This document shows positions 9,801 to 22,175 of a DNA stretch of 64,000 nucleotides, one piece after another. Within the stretch, counting starts at the first letter, position 1. Each line of letters opens with the position of its first letter. The notes beneath the pieces were generated by a model, which worked only from the letters and a program-made list of their open reading frames with translations, had not been told where the DNA came from and did no database searches. The translations under genes were made by a program, and so were the position numbers. This DNA comes from Pectinophora gossypiella (lineage: Eukaryota > Arthropoda > Insecta > Lepidoptera > Gelechiidae), in assembly GCF_024362695.1 (NCBI RefSeq), contig NC_065408.1, positions 14,322,001 through 14,386,000 on the forward strand. Reading direction: 5' to 3'.

Positions 9801-9974
9801 GTACTAAATTGGTACGCGGACTATATGTGACTAACAAAAAAATCGTGCAACATTTTTTTTATATCTACCATCAATCCTTTAAAATAGGGGATCATATTTT
9901 ATATGGGACTCTTCGCAGTCTTCCTAGGAAGCTAAAAATTGGTACATTAGCAAAAGGGGATCCGTGTTAGCCTG

Positions 9975-10012
9975 AATTTAACGCGAACGAAGCCGCGGGC
10001 AAAAGCTAGTTA
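9975..10012 (+). repeat. Helitron-like 3' terminus
   Basis: 'gaagccgcgggcaaaagctagt' type end: a short GC hairpin followed by CTAGT, resembling the 3' end of lepidopteran Helitrons. No 5' partner was found nearby. Confidence 0.5.
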
Positions 10013-10213
10013 CAAATAAAACATGAAAAAGTACAGCCCATCCCACGGAGGTCATAGACTGTCGCATGTTACACCACACACGTCACAACAAACCTTTAAA
10101 CTCTGCCTTTCACATCCCTATAAGGTCACTTGGTTTTATTGTACACAAACATGGAAATTGGAACAATATTCGGAGAAAGTTGGTTTATAAAAAGTAAGAA
10201 ACAGCGCTTGTTA

Positions 10214-10515
10214 CGTTCTTCTTCTATCGTGTGGGTTGTGAGGTGGATTACCAACCCCATCAACCCTGGTGTCAGGCCTCTGACATGGCTCATGTAACGA
10301 CTACCTAATGACATCTGTAAGTAGTAACCGGGACCAGCGGCTTAACGTGCCTTCCGGACGGATCATCTTACTTTCGGACAATCATGTGATCAGCCTGTAA
10401 TGTCCTAACTAAACTAGGGATCACAAAGTGATTTTTGTGATATGTCCCCACCGGGATTTGAACCCGGGACCTCCGGATCGTGAGCCCAACGCTCAACCAC
10501 TAAACCACGGAGGTC
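10214..10515 (-). repeat. SINE S1
   Basis: A near-complete copy with a B box on the minus strand ('gggttcaaatccc') and the head at its right end ('cctccgtggtttagtggttg'). Confidence 0.9.
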
Positions 10516-13500
10516 GATAAGTAGTGGTTGTCTGACAATTGAATTATTTTCAGACAATCTTGAAATGATTTCTTATATATGTCGCAGCCGGATTATAAAA
10601 TCTGTCGTATTACATTACAGCTAGCTGTTTTAAGTCGGATTGCATACGGCGGAATAAAATGTCCGCCATAATGTGTTCAGCGCCAACTATCAACTTAGGC
10701 TCCAATTAATTTCCAATCTTCTCAATTATGTCTTAAAATCCTAGCCAAATCTCAACGAAACGAAAAGAATCGTTTACTTAGTTTTGACAAGAATCTATCT
10801 TCAATGTTACCAACAATGAACTTGGTTTTGTCAAACACCATAAAGACTATCAGTGAAAGTAAGTTCATAATAGTGGCCGTTGGCGGTAGATACCGATTTA
10901 CAAAGTAAGGTCAGGGTGAAACCCGCTTTTGGGGTCAAACAAGCGATACGACCATATTAATAGTCTCGAAGAAATGTCAAAGAGATTTAAAAATGTCACC
11001 ATATTAATAACACACCAAATAAGACCTTGCCTTACATAGAGCCTCCGCCATTGTTAATTAAAAGCATTCATTACACTATAATTATAAAGATGAAAGTGTA
11101 ATTACTGGAGTAAAATATGGAATCGATAAAATTAAGTCTTGCAAAGATGAAGTAACACCACTTGAAAATATCTTGAAAAAATTGCACGCAAATACTTGTA
11201 CATATTAAAAAAATATATGAACTTGAAGATGACGAAATGGTCAAGTATGCAAGACAGGTCTTACACCTCTTGATAGGACCTAGTCAAGAGGTCTTGACAT
11301 TTTAGTCTCTTTAAAATGTTTGTTATGTTTGCAAAATGTAATCAATATGTTAGTAAAAGACGAAGTAGGAAATATGCTTAATTTTTTTATGTATAGAACG
11401 AGTTCGTACGGCAGAAATCATCTATGTTCGCTTAGTAAACAAAAGCTTACCTTTACTTGAACATGTAATATGATTAATTCGTTCCCACTTCTGACATGAA
11501 GCACGAAAATCCAAGAATACTTGCATACCATTATATAAAAGAGAAAATCTTGATGTCAGCGAAGGAAACATGAACTCTGCCCTGCACTAAAATCTTCCAA
11601 GCTTTCAACCTATGCCAATTCAACCATAAAGCAAATTCTATAATAGAGCCATCTACAACATGTTCGATACAATCCACCAGGGATTGAGTCCCATCCATCT
11701 TACTTCGAGTTCCAAAGTCATCGATCAAAATCGAGGCATCCATACACAGATACCAACTTATCATTACTGATGCTATTCACAGTAATGCACCTTAATCGTC
11801 GAGCATAGAGAACCGCTAGCTAGATTTCAAAAGTACAACATATATTTTGTCAAAGATACCAATTCGCAGTGGTAGATCGCGCGTCAATTTTCTTGTACCA
11901 AAGATAGTATCGATGTATCGAATCGTGACTTCTGTTGCATCTTTTATTTCAAAGAGCAACCGATTGGTTATTAAACAAAATTATCTATCATAAACAAAAA
12001 ACGTTATTACAGGTGGAGGTTGATGAACTTTGCATTGCCGCATTGAAAGGCTCGGGAATGAATATGAGAAGCAATATCGGCTTTTTTGTTTTAGCTATCG
12101 TCTTGTTTGAAGCGTAATTAATATTGGCAAATGAATGTTTTAGTGTAGATTGACGACTTTCTACCTGAAAAGTCTTCAATCTTCTCCTTTCAGAAAATTA
12201 ATTTAGTTTCGACTTGTGAAGGCATATTATGAAGACTATTTAAAAGTGCATTAATATCAATCATCATAAAAGCGTCTATTATAGCGACCTCACTACAAAA
12301 ATACTACATAAATATTCCAAGCGTCTAATGAATCAATCTATATGTTCTCGCGATGTATATTGCTTTCATTCCTCGACTTACCGATCTACTTAGTGCTGTC
12401 TTTCCTTACTTGATGTTTTTTTTCCTGACCATATACTATCCGGTATCATGTCTTGGAATTAGCAGTGGCATCTTCCTTAAGAAAACGGAAAACGAGACTT
12501 TTCTTAAGATTAAAACCTCCCTTCATCCCTGTAAGGCATTCACTCTGCAAGTTGACTTTGAAAAAAACATTCCTAGGAACTCAGTTGGCCCATTGCAACA
12601 TTGTATGTATTACATTTCAATATGTATAAGATTATTTTTTGCTACTGATCATTTCTCTTCAACGATTCTTTTCGTGTCATGATATAAAAGCGCAATATTG
12701 TATTGTAATTAATATATATTTTTTCGATTCCCATGCGTTAGGTAATGTTTTTGCTTCCATAGTTAATTTTCCTATTACAATTTCACTTCTAATGTATCCA
12801 AAAATAACCGCTTTAAGGTCAGAGGAAATTAAAGAGCTCTACCTTTCGATTCGATTCAATCAAAATTGACTAAATTCGACACACTAACAATATCCGTCGC
12901 CTATTTATAGCCGCCAAAGATTAGCTAACAGGAAACCACGATCGATTGAATCGTCGACGTGTGAACTATTCCTAATCAGCCAGATCTAATGATAAAAGAA
13001 CGAGTAAAGCACGTTAGTTCACAAGCGAAAGTATTCTTAATGAGTTGCACCTCGGGCGATCGGCGGCATACAACCTCAAACCTCAAATTGGCTCTCATTT
13101 GACACACTCTTCCGTCTAGAGGAACCATCACATGCTTCATTGAAAAACAAACCGTAACAACCAACACCAAGGAGAAATTTTCAATATTTGATCTTCTTGA
13201 ACAATGAAAAGACATGCTGTTAGATGCTGCCCGAGAAATTATAGACTAACTCAATTGCTACAAGATTGAAATTTGTCTGAGACTCTCAAACACTATTGTT
13301 ATATCAATGTTGATTATTTTGTACTGACAAGCAAATTAGTCGATGCCTTTGTCTCGTTTAGACGTATTAACTGTGATGGGTGATTGAAAGAGTCCAGATA
13401 AGGCGACTAGTTTGGTGTTCAATTAAGCAGTTCATTTGATGAATGAAATTGCAAGGCCGATATGCCCGGTTACTCAATGTGAGTTAACTAGTGAAACTTT

Positions 13501-14527
13501 CTTTAATCGACTACGTATTGTGTGACACAAAGGCAGTCTTAAATGATTACAACTTTCACATAACCAAAAAGAATGAAACAGATGAAGGTCATATCAACAT
13601 CTGATTAATTGTAATTCCTTTTGTATTAAAAGTATACGCGAAACCGCCGCCGGCTGTGTTAACCGTACACAATGTGTGTACCGTTAAAACAGTTTTGGAA
13701 AATTTCGTTAAAGATTTCGCACGAAACGCTTTTAACTCAATTGTCCTGAGCATCTTTAAGTGCAGGTAATACGCATCGACAACATTTAGCCTGAATTCAG
13801 GCACTTACCGTAAACAATAACCTGCTCTTTAAGACCATAATGTAGGAAACGGTCACGACATGAGCACATGACCCTGGCTTTTACTTAAGCGCACCTATTG
13901 AAAGCGAACCCTGCGAGAAAGTCTCCGTAATTGTACAGAATTCACTTACACAGTATATTAAGATATGAGGAATCTGATAATTGTGAGAAGTGACAGCAAA
14001 CGGCCTTGTATAAGAATAAGAAGCACCTTGTTTGTCATTGAATTTTCTGACTTAATGAGTTGACTATAAAATTTCTCAGCTGTTTATTAACGGATGAGCA
14101 GAATTTTAATGAGGCGAATAAATATGACGGTTGCTTTTGAAGTGCTGTTTGCAGCTTTACAATATTCAAGAAAGATTAATAATGGTCGTCTAGCAGAAAC
14201 CTTGGGCTGGCCGGATATATTTACGGCTGCGAAACAACTTGACGAGATGCATGAGCTAGTGAACATGTCAATCACGTCGATATATTACTTAATAAAACGC
14301 TTTCCCTAGATCTAAGCTTTTACTGCCACACAACTAGTGGATATTCAAATGAGTTAAGGCAAATCGAGAAAACGCAGCTTGGATTTTCACCAGTCAACGA
14401 TTGTCAGCTTGACAGTGTTGTGACAGAATTGACATAAGCGCGCGCGCGTATTGACGTACGCACTGACAGGGTACCTTTAACATGTTAAACAGCTGCATTC
14501 GAAATTGACTCTTATATACTTAGCACT
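10516..14527. other. Repeat-poor island, left part
   Basis: None of the SINE, LINE or MITE families that recur every ~1 kb elsewhere is recognised. Short frames occur on both strands. One minus-strand frame (12976-13215, 79 codons) has a hydrophobic N-terminal stretch at residues 14-24 and several cysteines. A plus-strand stretch ending at 12117 has a signal-peptide-like run but stops at once. None is convincing alone. The island may be single-copy host sequence or horizontally acquired DNA. Confidence 0.4.
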
Positions 14528-14668
14528 ATGAAATATGAAGACTTGAAGAACGTATGTAGCTTTATAAAGAACGGTGGTCAAATAATTGAGCACCCAACTG
14601 ATGCTGATGGTTATCAGAACGACGTTTATGCTACGATCAATATTGACGAAAGTGAATGTGAAATTTGA
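14528..14668 (+). CDS. Candidate small ORF, 46 aa, unknown function
   Basis: ATG at 14528, TGA at 14666-14668. The product is acidic and polar, starts MKYEDLKNVCSFIKNGGQ and ends ATINIDESECEI. It has three cysteines counted from the reading (one early, one near the end, plus none between) and no hydrophobic segment. Codon choice is balanced, unlike the AT-driven chance frames around it. A TATA-like 'cttatatacttagcac' lies just upstream. No family is recognised. It could be a remnant exon or chance; there is no splice evidence. Confidence 0.3.
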   Translation: MKYEDLKNVCSFIKNGGQIIEHPTDADGYQNDVYATINIDESECEI

Positions 14669-15439
14669 GAAGCCAAAGAAAGCAAAAGTGGTTCAACGAG
14701 GTGATTAGGATGCACATCGGGCACTTACCACCGGTAATGTCTTGTGTACTTGACAACGTAATTTGTTTGACACTAGAAGCAATAAAAAGACAGTGTTTGG
14801 CTTGGGTACAATGACCGATAAAAGTGGACTCTCTCGCGCAAGGTTAAACGTTGCTAATCGGTAAAACTACCCTAAGACGAAATGCTTAATATAATTTCAT
14901 ACCTATTTATGGGACTATAGATATTGCCGCGTGCACTTATTGCACTGAATGGCGTTGCTTAAATATGTTTTTTGATCTTTGCAGCAAGATGTTTCTCAAT
15001 TCGAAAGGTTTTATCCGCACGAGGTTCAACAATGATTCTTTTGTCATCGATTATTATCGTGGTTATTAAGCATTCTTTATTCAATGAGCTTCGCACGTTT
15101 TGTATATCTATTCGATTAATTACTTACGCTCATTCAATTCCATTTAAATGTTAAAGTACAAGCAATAACGGAATAAAAGAAAAAAATCTGTTATTTTTGT
15201 TGGCAATTACGGAAAAGATATTGAGAATTCCTTGCATTATTATTCTTTCTATATGCGCGTTGGTTATCTGTCACTCTATCTTGAATGTGACGGCTAGTTA
15301 CTTCCTTACAATGTGCGCTTCATCCTTATAGGGATAACAGCTGCGCATTACAATATTCTGGTATAAAATAAATTGTTTCTATATTATTTTTACATGGCTA
15401 GTCTCACATGGTGCTCTATAGAGTCAGTATTAGCGTTAA
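14669..15439. other. Repeat-poor island, middle part
   Basis: No gene could be supported; no repeat family recognised. Confidence 0.35.
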
Positions 15440-15770
15440 CTACCGTTTCCTTTTATCAAGGTTTACCATCGCCTTTATGTGTCTTGAGTCTGGTTCTAAA
15501 CGGGTTTCTGGTGGCTTGAGTCTTGAGGTTGACATCTGAGACCCGTTAGTTAGTGGAATCAGTGACCCGTGCTTTCTTTGTCTACCATGTAGTGCAATTA
15601 GTAACAATTGTATCTTGGTTTCTATCTCCGTTGCCGCGCGGTAGCATACTTTCATGCTAATTTGTAGTGGTCTAGACTAAATTTTGTCTATTATCTTGTC
15701 TATTCTGTTAGTTTTTGTATTGTTTTCTGTGCGAATGATGTGGAATTGGGGCGTGGTATTAAAATAAAAT
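15440..15770 (-). pseudogene. Decayed coding-like frame, unknown product
   Basis: On the minus strand one frame stays coding-like for about 105 codons with a single internal stop near 15680. Upstream of the stop it reads FNTTPQFHIIRTENNTKT; downstream it contains CYRAATEIETK and ends HIKAMVNLDKRKR before the TAG at 15442-15440. The downstream part has its own ATG (15655). Composition is polar and basic with few AT-rich codons. No domain is recognised. It could be a remnant of a transposon gag-like protein or of an acquired gene. Confidence 0.35.
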
Positions 15771-15919
15771 AACCGTTTTTTTTTAAGTATTGTCTTACAA
15801 TATTTCCTTTTTGTTACCTACATATTCATTACTTTTGTTACCTACTTATTAATTCTTCTATTTTAAGATTATTGGACGTTTGAAATCAAATAAGCCAGTG
15901 CACAATCAGCTTTTAAAAC

Positions 15920-16230
15920 TTAACCAACATACCTACGTCCATCCTTATTCGCAGACGCTTCGAATACCTCAAGTAAGCCATCGTTGTAGTAATTAAGTAC
16001 CTTGTAATCCTTCAATACATCGCTAATGCCACGCCACTTTGCTTCAAACAATACCTTACTTCTCTTTGGAAATTGGAGCGGTTTCAAAATTGCTGTTATT
16101 AGAGCGACTCCTACACTGGGAACTGACAACCAGGTACACCTGTCATTCCTTTGTATAGCCACAATGGTCTTTTCATTCCGATTTCTTTACCGTTTCTCTG
16201 TATGAACTTGTATTGCTTAGTGTAGGGCGA
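15920..16230 (-). pseudogene. Frameshifted coding remnant, unknown product
   Basis: Two neighbouring minus-strand frames look clearly coding. The upstream one (about 16230-16120) includes YTKQYKFIQRNGKEIGMKRP and LWLYKGMTGVPG, then stops. The downstream one (about 16125-15920) includes FEAKWRGISDVLKDYKVLN and LLEVFEASANKDGRRYVG before TAA. The switch between them is compatible with a single small indel near 16120. A possible splice donor (AG|GTATGT) lies at about 15932. Hydrophilic runs, spaced aromatics and the absence of AT-biased codons argue for a once-functional gene. The family is not recognised. It lies inside the repeat-poor island. Confidence 0.5.
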
Positions 16231-16747
16231 TAACTAGATTTGCTAACTGCTTATTTAAGACTTTAACGACTATTTGCATACTATCTATTTTACCCTGGCT
16301 TGCTTAGCCGTGAAAAAAGTGCATCACTTCGCGAAAATGATGTCCTAAATCGTCTGGAATAGATCTATGGTGATATATATCTACTGCATACGTACTTTTA
16401 GTCAATTTGAAATCTGTATGAACTTTAGGATGATAGATATAATTTTGACACCACCAAATATGCTGATTTGCATTTACAAAACAAGGTCTAATCAGAAATC
16501 AATACTCTGAGACACTTTTTGTACAAGTTATGTAAACTACTTGCATATTAACTTTGGTCAAAAAAATTGGCATCCAGCTTTTAAAAAGCATCTTTTATCA
16601 TTCATACTTTAGCGTCTTATTATCTAGCTGGAGAGATTTTCACACAACTAATGTATTTTATCCTTCTTGCCCTGCCACCATGCGAGAGGACTTGGTGCTG
16701 GCTACTGACACCGCCATTTCCGTAGCCAAATACTGGGCGCGCAATAA

Positions 16748-17072
16748 ATAGGGTGTAGTGACATCGTATCAAATACTGAGGGGGATGATTCAGCGCAAGA
16801 TTCTGAGTTAACATCAAGTGGAATTTTTCGTCGCAAAATTCAAGATTTTTTTGTGTTTTTTAAATTATTTTCATATCCTTATATACTTTTGCGATGAAAA
16901 AATCCATTTAACATTAACTCTATGATTCTAAGATGATAACAAGTGGAATTTACTCTCGTAAAATATTTTAAAATTATTTTCAGTTCAATACTTTTGCGAT
17001 GGAAAATTCCGCTCAGAATCATGGTCTGGATCACCCATCAAAGTTTTCGTTACGATGTCACTAACACCCGGT
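16748..17072. mobile_element. MITE M1, single unit rearranged
   Basis: Has M1 ends ('agggtgtagtgacatcgta' and 'cgatgtcactaacaccc') and internal inverted arms 'catcaagtggaatttttcg' / 'gcgatggaaaattccg'. An extra inverted arm near 16930 suggests an internal rearrangement. Confidence 0.8.
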
Positions 17073-18340
17073 TTAAGTCTGCTTTCAACTCGAAAAGAAA
17101 AAGAAACACTCTGTTGTCCATTCTACTTAACAACCTTTTGCAGGCAGCCAAACAGAACAAATCTACTTAATAGCAATTACAATAGAGTATAATTTCCCAA
17201 TTTCACGTTGTTATTACTTCCATTCATACATCGCATCGGTCTAATTTCGTGCGTTAACAATAAAGTGAACTTTGGCAATGATTTGACTTTGCCGTCGGTT
17301 GCCATAGATACCTAGTTCCCAAGCTTGGAGGCTGATTAACAAGCTAAACACCTGTGGTACTTCCTTCGTTATGTGTGTTAGTCGTCTAATCTTTGGATGG
17401 TAAAAAATGGCTTGATTTGTAACTGGGAAATGGTTCCAAAGCGGTAAGTAAGTAAGTGATATGACTGACAAAAAATAAGAATCTGGATAGTAGGTATTCG
17501 AAAATAAACGTTTTCTATTTTGAGTCAGGTTCAGTTCGTCTGGGAGAGAGTCGCTGTCGAGTTTCTTGCTATATTAATATCTTCTCTTTGGATTTAAAAA
17601 GTTCAAAAATTGTTACAATTTTATTTTTGAGTTTCGAGATTTTTGTGTTAAAAAAAGTGTTTCTTGTAAAGAAGACTAACCGTGAACTCAAACACTCATA
17701 AAAACATGTTTTCTTTTGTTGTAAGGCTCTATTCGACTTTGAACCCGCAGAAATTGATTTACATCACGTTCTGTGTAAAAAATATAGAAGTTAAAAATTG
17801 TAGTCTCATAAAAAAAAACAAACCGCAAAAATATGCTAATAATAGGTTATTTATGTGAATTACGTGTTATTAAGCAGAGTAATTTATAGTTTTAAATAAA
17901 AAAAAGTACTTTTAGTAAGGCGAAAGAAAAAAAGATTTATAACTCCATTAATTGACTGTTCGTATTAATTTTGGAAGGTTTTCACCAGAATTTAGATGAC
18001 ATACGAATTGAATAATTTAAATAGGACTTGAATTGAATAATCTAAATTGATATAATATTTATGTGGGAATTGGGCTTGCGCAGTTCAAGTACGGTTCAAA
18101 TACTTCTTTTATTTTTCTCCGAGTACAGTCAACCACACCACCATTGTGTAAAAACCTTGCTGACCAAGGAACCTCATTTAATTTCTGGCTGTATCTGAGT
18201 CTGTATGGACATTTTAAAATGTTTTATGATCACTTGTGGTAGCTTTTCATTGGCATTTGTTTGTAATTATAAGTATTCATTTTGTAAAAAAGGCTGTAAG
18301 CTACCCAAATAAAATAAAATACTTAAAATAAATAAATTGT
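17073..18340. other. No gene supported
   Basis: AT-rich sequence. The 17241-17471 minus-strand frame shows no domain. The stretch 18065-18320 ends in 'aataaaataaaatac', which could be a LINE or gene 3' end, but nothing coding precedes it. Confidence 0.35.
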
Positions 18341-18344
18341 CTAC

Positions 18345-18480
18345 CATCCGCCATCATCAATATCTCCCCTCTTCTTTCCTTCTCACTTCTTCTATCACTC
18401 TCTAACTCATTCACACTCCTTTTCTCTATCTATCTATAGTCTATGCATCCCTTCTATACTCTGCGCCTTCTGTACTACTC
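18345..18480 (+). repeat. Pyrimidine-rich tract
   Basis: About 135 nt strongly enriched in C and T on the plus strand ('ctcccctcttctttccttct', 'ttctctatctatctata'). This low-complexity strand asymmetry could form triplex DNA or act as a polypyrimidine tract. Confidence 0.6.
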
Positions 18481-18714
18481 ATATCAGGCTTTTTGGCGGG
18501 AAACGGGAACGGGACAGTTGCTTTCTTCATTGAATAATCTAAATAATTAATACGAAGTGGTGTTTTGTGGTTAATGATCGCATTAAGTTAGTCGGAAGAC
18601 ATTCGCGAGTGTTATTATATCGGAGTATTCAATAAACAAAGTGTATCTGCCTATTTTCGCTTCGTGCCAAGAAGCCGCTTAATAACTCGAAAGTTTATGC
18701 GGACTTTGAGTTAA

Positions 18715-19100
18715 TTCGTTTGGGGTTCGGAGTAGGAGTCTACTCCGAGGGTGGGGGCTTAGGTTTCATCATCATCACCTTTCATCATTTCATCAATCAT
18801 CAAGAAAAAAAAATACGTAATACGCCTTACCCTACGGGGAAAACCAAAACAAAAAAAAACTACTCATGTCACTCGATCACTTCTCACACAACAATTTCAA
18901 CGCACCTATATGTTTATTTTTTTAAAAGAACGTCTAGGGCCCAGTGCCGTGGTTTTTCTTGCAGCTTCTTTTCCCCGGCTATACAGGTTGTGAGAAGCTG
19001 CAGTAGTTTTAGGCGGATGAGACGTTCGTTATGTAAAAATTGACGATTCAACGTGTAACTATGTTACCTACTGAATAAAGATATTTTTGAATTTTGAATT
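18715..19100 (+). repeat. LINE 3' regions, two joined pieces
   Basis: The first piece has a small hairpin (ggagtaggagtctactccg) and an A-rich body. The second starts 'gcagcttcttttccccggct' and ends 'aataaagatatttttgaatt' with a (TTTGAA)n-type tail. The second piece is the CR1-like tail also seen at 37506-37680, 41228-41335, 43230-43335 and 62205-62350. Confidence 0.7.
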
Positions 19101-19234
19101 TGAATATCACCCACTTAGCCACGTTTATGGTTCTTTAATAGTATAGGTACTCATATACTAGATCTTCAGTCATAATTAATTACCTTATGAATAACTAAGT
19201 ACTCGTACCTACCGTGACTTCTTCCAAATATAAT

Positions 19235-19400
19235 CGTCTCAAACGACGAGGCCTTGAGCTAACGTACGCCTAACTAAGTAGTTACCCTCAGGACTGTTGT
19301 CTTCAATTTTGTACCGGGTTAGGGCCCTCAGGGGGCCCAATTTTTCCAGCCGAGTAGTTGATGTCATTTGAGCCGAACCTACAATAAATGACGTCAAAAC
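19235..19400 (+). repeat. LINE tail L1T, old copy
   Basis: Diverged but collinear: 'gacgaggccttgagct', 'ctcaggactgttgtcttcaa', 'ctacaataaatgacgtcaaa'. Confidence 0.7.
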
Positions 19401-20545
19401 TACTTAACACCTTTTTAATTCGTAGTTTCGCTATATGCTGCTGATAAACTCCACAAAATGCTTTATAAGCTGTGTTTTTTATTGTGAAATGTTAATGGAT
19501 TATCTATTTTATTCTGCTTGGTAAAAGACATCAAACAAGTTCAAAAAAATACTCTTACAACTATTTTAAACCATTAACGCTTGTTGTCCCAACAAAGACT
19601 CGAACCGGTTCAATGTCCACTGTCACCACCTAATATCAACCTTAACAAATCAACACATTTTCCTTTCAAACGAAGCAGCTAATATTCTGTATAGAAAGTA
19701 AGAGGCTTCCGATAAAAAATGGGAAGTTTCTATCAGACTCGAAGAAATGATAACGAACATCTTTCACAATGGAATAACCGACTCGGATATAGAGGAAGAA
19801 ATCTTTTAAAAGTTATACAGGACCGCGTATAACTTATTTTTAAGAGGAGTCAATTTTGTCCCAGTTGTCGTAATAGTCTAGCTCTAAAGTCAGAGCCAAC
19901 CTACAAAGTACCTTACATGTCGAAGTATAATTTAATAATAATTGGTATATGCTCTAAACGATAAAAAAATGAGTAGTCTCAAGTAGTGGAAGATACGCTA
20001 TAATGTTGAACATTAGGTTGATCAATTCTGTTGAACGAAAAGTCCTGGAGGAAATAGCGAGAGAATGGTAAATCTAGGCTACATCTAGCTTATCAGATGA
20101 GCCTGTAAATGATGACCAATTAGGCAAATAGATAATAAATTGTTTACGCTAGAACCCGTCAGATGATTATTGATTACGTCGTTTAAGTTTTAATTGAGTT
20201 ATTAAATAACGTAATTGAACTGTGAAATTAGCAACGCAACGACAATCAATTAACATAAAGTTTTATGTCAACCTGAACGCATATATTAATTATCAGTTTA
20301 TATTATTCTCAATTAAATACTTAATTAACTAGTTTTCCGGGAATATATAACTTTTAGTTGTAATTGAATAACGGAAGCGCATTTATTTTCTTCACTACAG
20401 AAAGTAGACGTACTTAATTATAAACCAAAACTCATAATGATTTACCTATAAACTACACAAACATGAACTAATGATGTAATTACATGCAAGGTGACGATCT
20501 ATCGCGTCACTATGAATAGCAATAGATGACTCTCTCGTTATTTAA
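19401..20545. other. No gene seen
   Basis: Unique AT-rich sequence; no recognisable repeat or splice-flanked open frame. Confidence 0.4.
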
Positions 20546-20549
20546 AGAG

Positions 20550-21110
20550 TTTTTTTACTATTGATGGGTTGACCCAGACTTGCCCGAAGGCATTGACGAG
20601 GCCTAAGATGAAGCGAGCTAGCCCAGAAGGTGTCTGTTCACTCTGGCCTTGAAAGCAACCGGATTATATGCATTTAGCTGCGCTCTTGTCGGTGGAGTTA
20701 TCGCTATTCCTCTCTTCTTCCCGCCATATCTTTCACCTCCGGATACGATACGACTTGCACCTTAAAATGGCTGCTCAACAATAATCCTGATACAAAAAAT
20801 ATTCTAAGATTACTTACTAATTTAAAAGCTACGCTCTTGTCGGTGTAGCCTTCTCCATGCTACTTTTTTTAGGGAAAAAAGGGCAGTTTCCCACTTGCCT
20901 TCCATCCCGCAGTACTCTGTCTGACATGAGTGGGATGGCGCTCAGAGTAGTCTATTTCACAGCCGTATTAGGACTCCTGTCCTCCGCCTGTACTGACAGT
21001 TACTGCTGCCCTCTGTCAGGTTACAGGCTACAGTCCGTGACTTGCCCCTTCCACCACCTCTACAACCGTGGTAGTAACCGTAGGTCTGAGAAATTGATAG
21101 ATATATAGAT
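20550..21110 (-). repeat. Composite of LINE fragments
   Basis: 20554-20680 carries the CR1-like piece with 'ccagacttgcccgaaggca', also at 37620. 20690-20760 and 20830-20880 carry 'acgctcttgtcggtgtagcc', the minus-strand 3' end of the RTE-like LINE. A plus-strand 83-codon frame (20857-21108) overlaps these repeats and is not considered a gene. Confidence 0.6.
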
Positions 21111-21626
21111 AAAATCTTTATTTAGGTTTAAGGCGACACGCTAACAAGCCTCTTAGCTCTGTAACTCTGTCCACCCCGATGGGGATACGGGCATGTCATC
21201 TAAGTTTGTAGTCATTGCCATAATGTCGTTTCTTGACAATTACAACAACCTCTGAAAAAACTAAAATAATAATCACCTATGGTTGGTCCAATTAAATTTT
21301 CTTTCCTCCACACTCTCGCTCCACTTCTCAATGACAAAGAGTATCATACTCCGTTTCTAATCCTAAACTGTAATGAGCTTGCCATATTCACACACTACGT
21401 GTTATTATGGCATTCATTCTATCTGACATGATGCTAAAAAACCGAGGTTGTTTCCGATTCCGCGTGAGAATCGGGGCTTTCTTTACCGTATCACTGTATA
21501 TAACTGTTATATGACTTCGCGAATTATTCGCTACACTCGCAAACACAATTACTTACTATGTTAGTACATTTGCTTGTTCTATCTGTAATTGGAAATTAGA
21601 GGTTGGCAGAAGAGTGATCCTTAGTT

Positions 21627-21924
21627 CATCATCATCAGCCCATAAACGTCCCCACTGCTGGGGCACGGGCCTTCCCTATTGATGGATAGGGAGATCGGGC
21701 CTTAAACCGCCACGCGGGCCCAGTGCGGATTGGTGGTTATTAACGACTGCTAATGCAGCCGGGACCAACGGCTTAACGTGCCTTCCGAAGCACGGAGGAG
21801 CTCGAGATGAAAACTTTTTTTTTTGTGGTCACCCATCCTATGACCGGCCTCTGCGAAAGTTGCTTTACTTCAACAATCGCGGACCGAACGCGTTTACCGC
21901 TGCGCCATCGAGCTCCTCCATCGA
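21627..21924 (-). repeat. Chimeric tRNA/5S SINE S5 with target duplication
   Basis: Same structure as 5901-6187. Flanking direct repeats 'gatccttagtt' (21616-21626) and 'gatccttaatt' (21925-21935) differ at one base and mark the insertion. Confidence 0.9.
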
Positions 21925-21954
21925 GATCCTTAATTACATGTAAGTAATTAGATT

Positions 21955-22083
21955 TTTGACAGAGTACTGCGGGGCGGAAGGCAACAGGGAAACCACTGCC
22001 CTATTTTTCCCTAAAAAGTAGCATGGAGAATGTTACTCCGCCAAGAGCGTGGCTCTTAAATTAGTGATGATGATGATGATATT
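21955..22083 (+). repeat. RTE-like LINE 3' end with (GAT)n tail
   Basis: Carries 'tagcatggagaatgttactc', 'caagagcgtggctcttaaat' and a (TGATGA)n tail. The coding remnant is very short. Confidence 0.7.
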
Positions 22084-22104
22084 TTGTTATTGGTGATGTC
22101 CGGA

Positions 22105-22140
22105 TGATTGAGGGGAGGCCTATGCCCAGCAGTGATAGAA
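22105..22140 (+). repeat. SINE S2 tail fragment
   Basis: 'gattgaggggaggcctatgc' only. Confidence 0.6.
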
Positions 22141-22175
22141 GAAGACGTAAATAAAACAAAAGCTTTACAAACTTC

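Noticed and set aside
12353..12682. 109-codon plus-strand ORF in the island
   Set aside because: Hydrophobic and T-rich, with no recognised domain and no splice or start context; the overlapping following frame looks equally random.
18720..19043. 107-codon plus-strand ORF
   Set aside because: It runs across two different LINE 3' pieces, so it cannot be a single gene.
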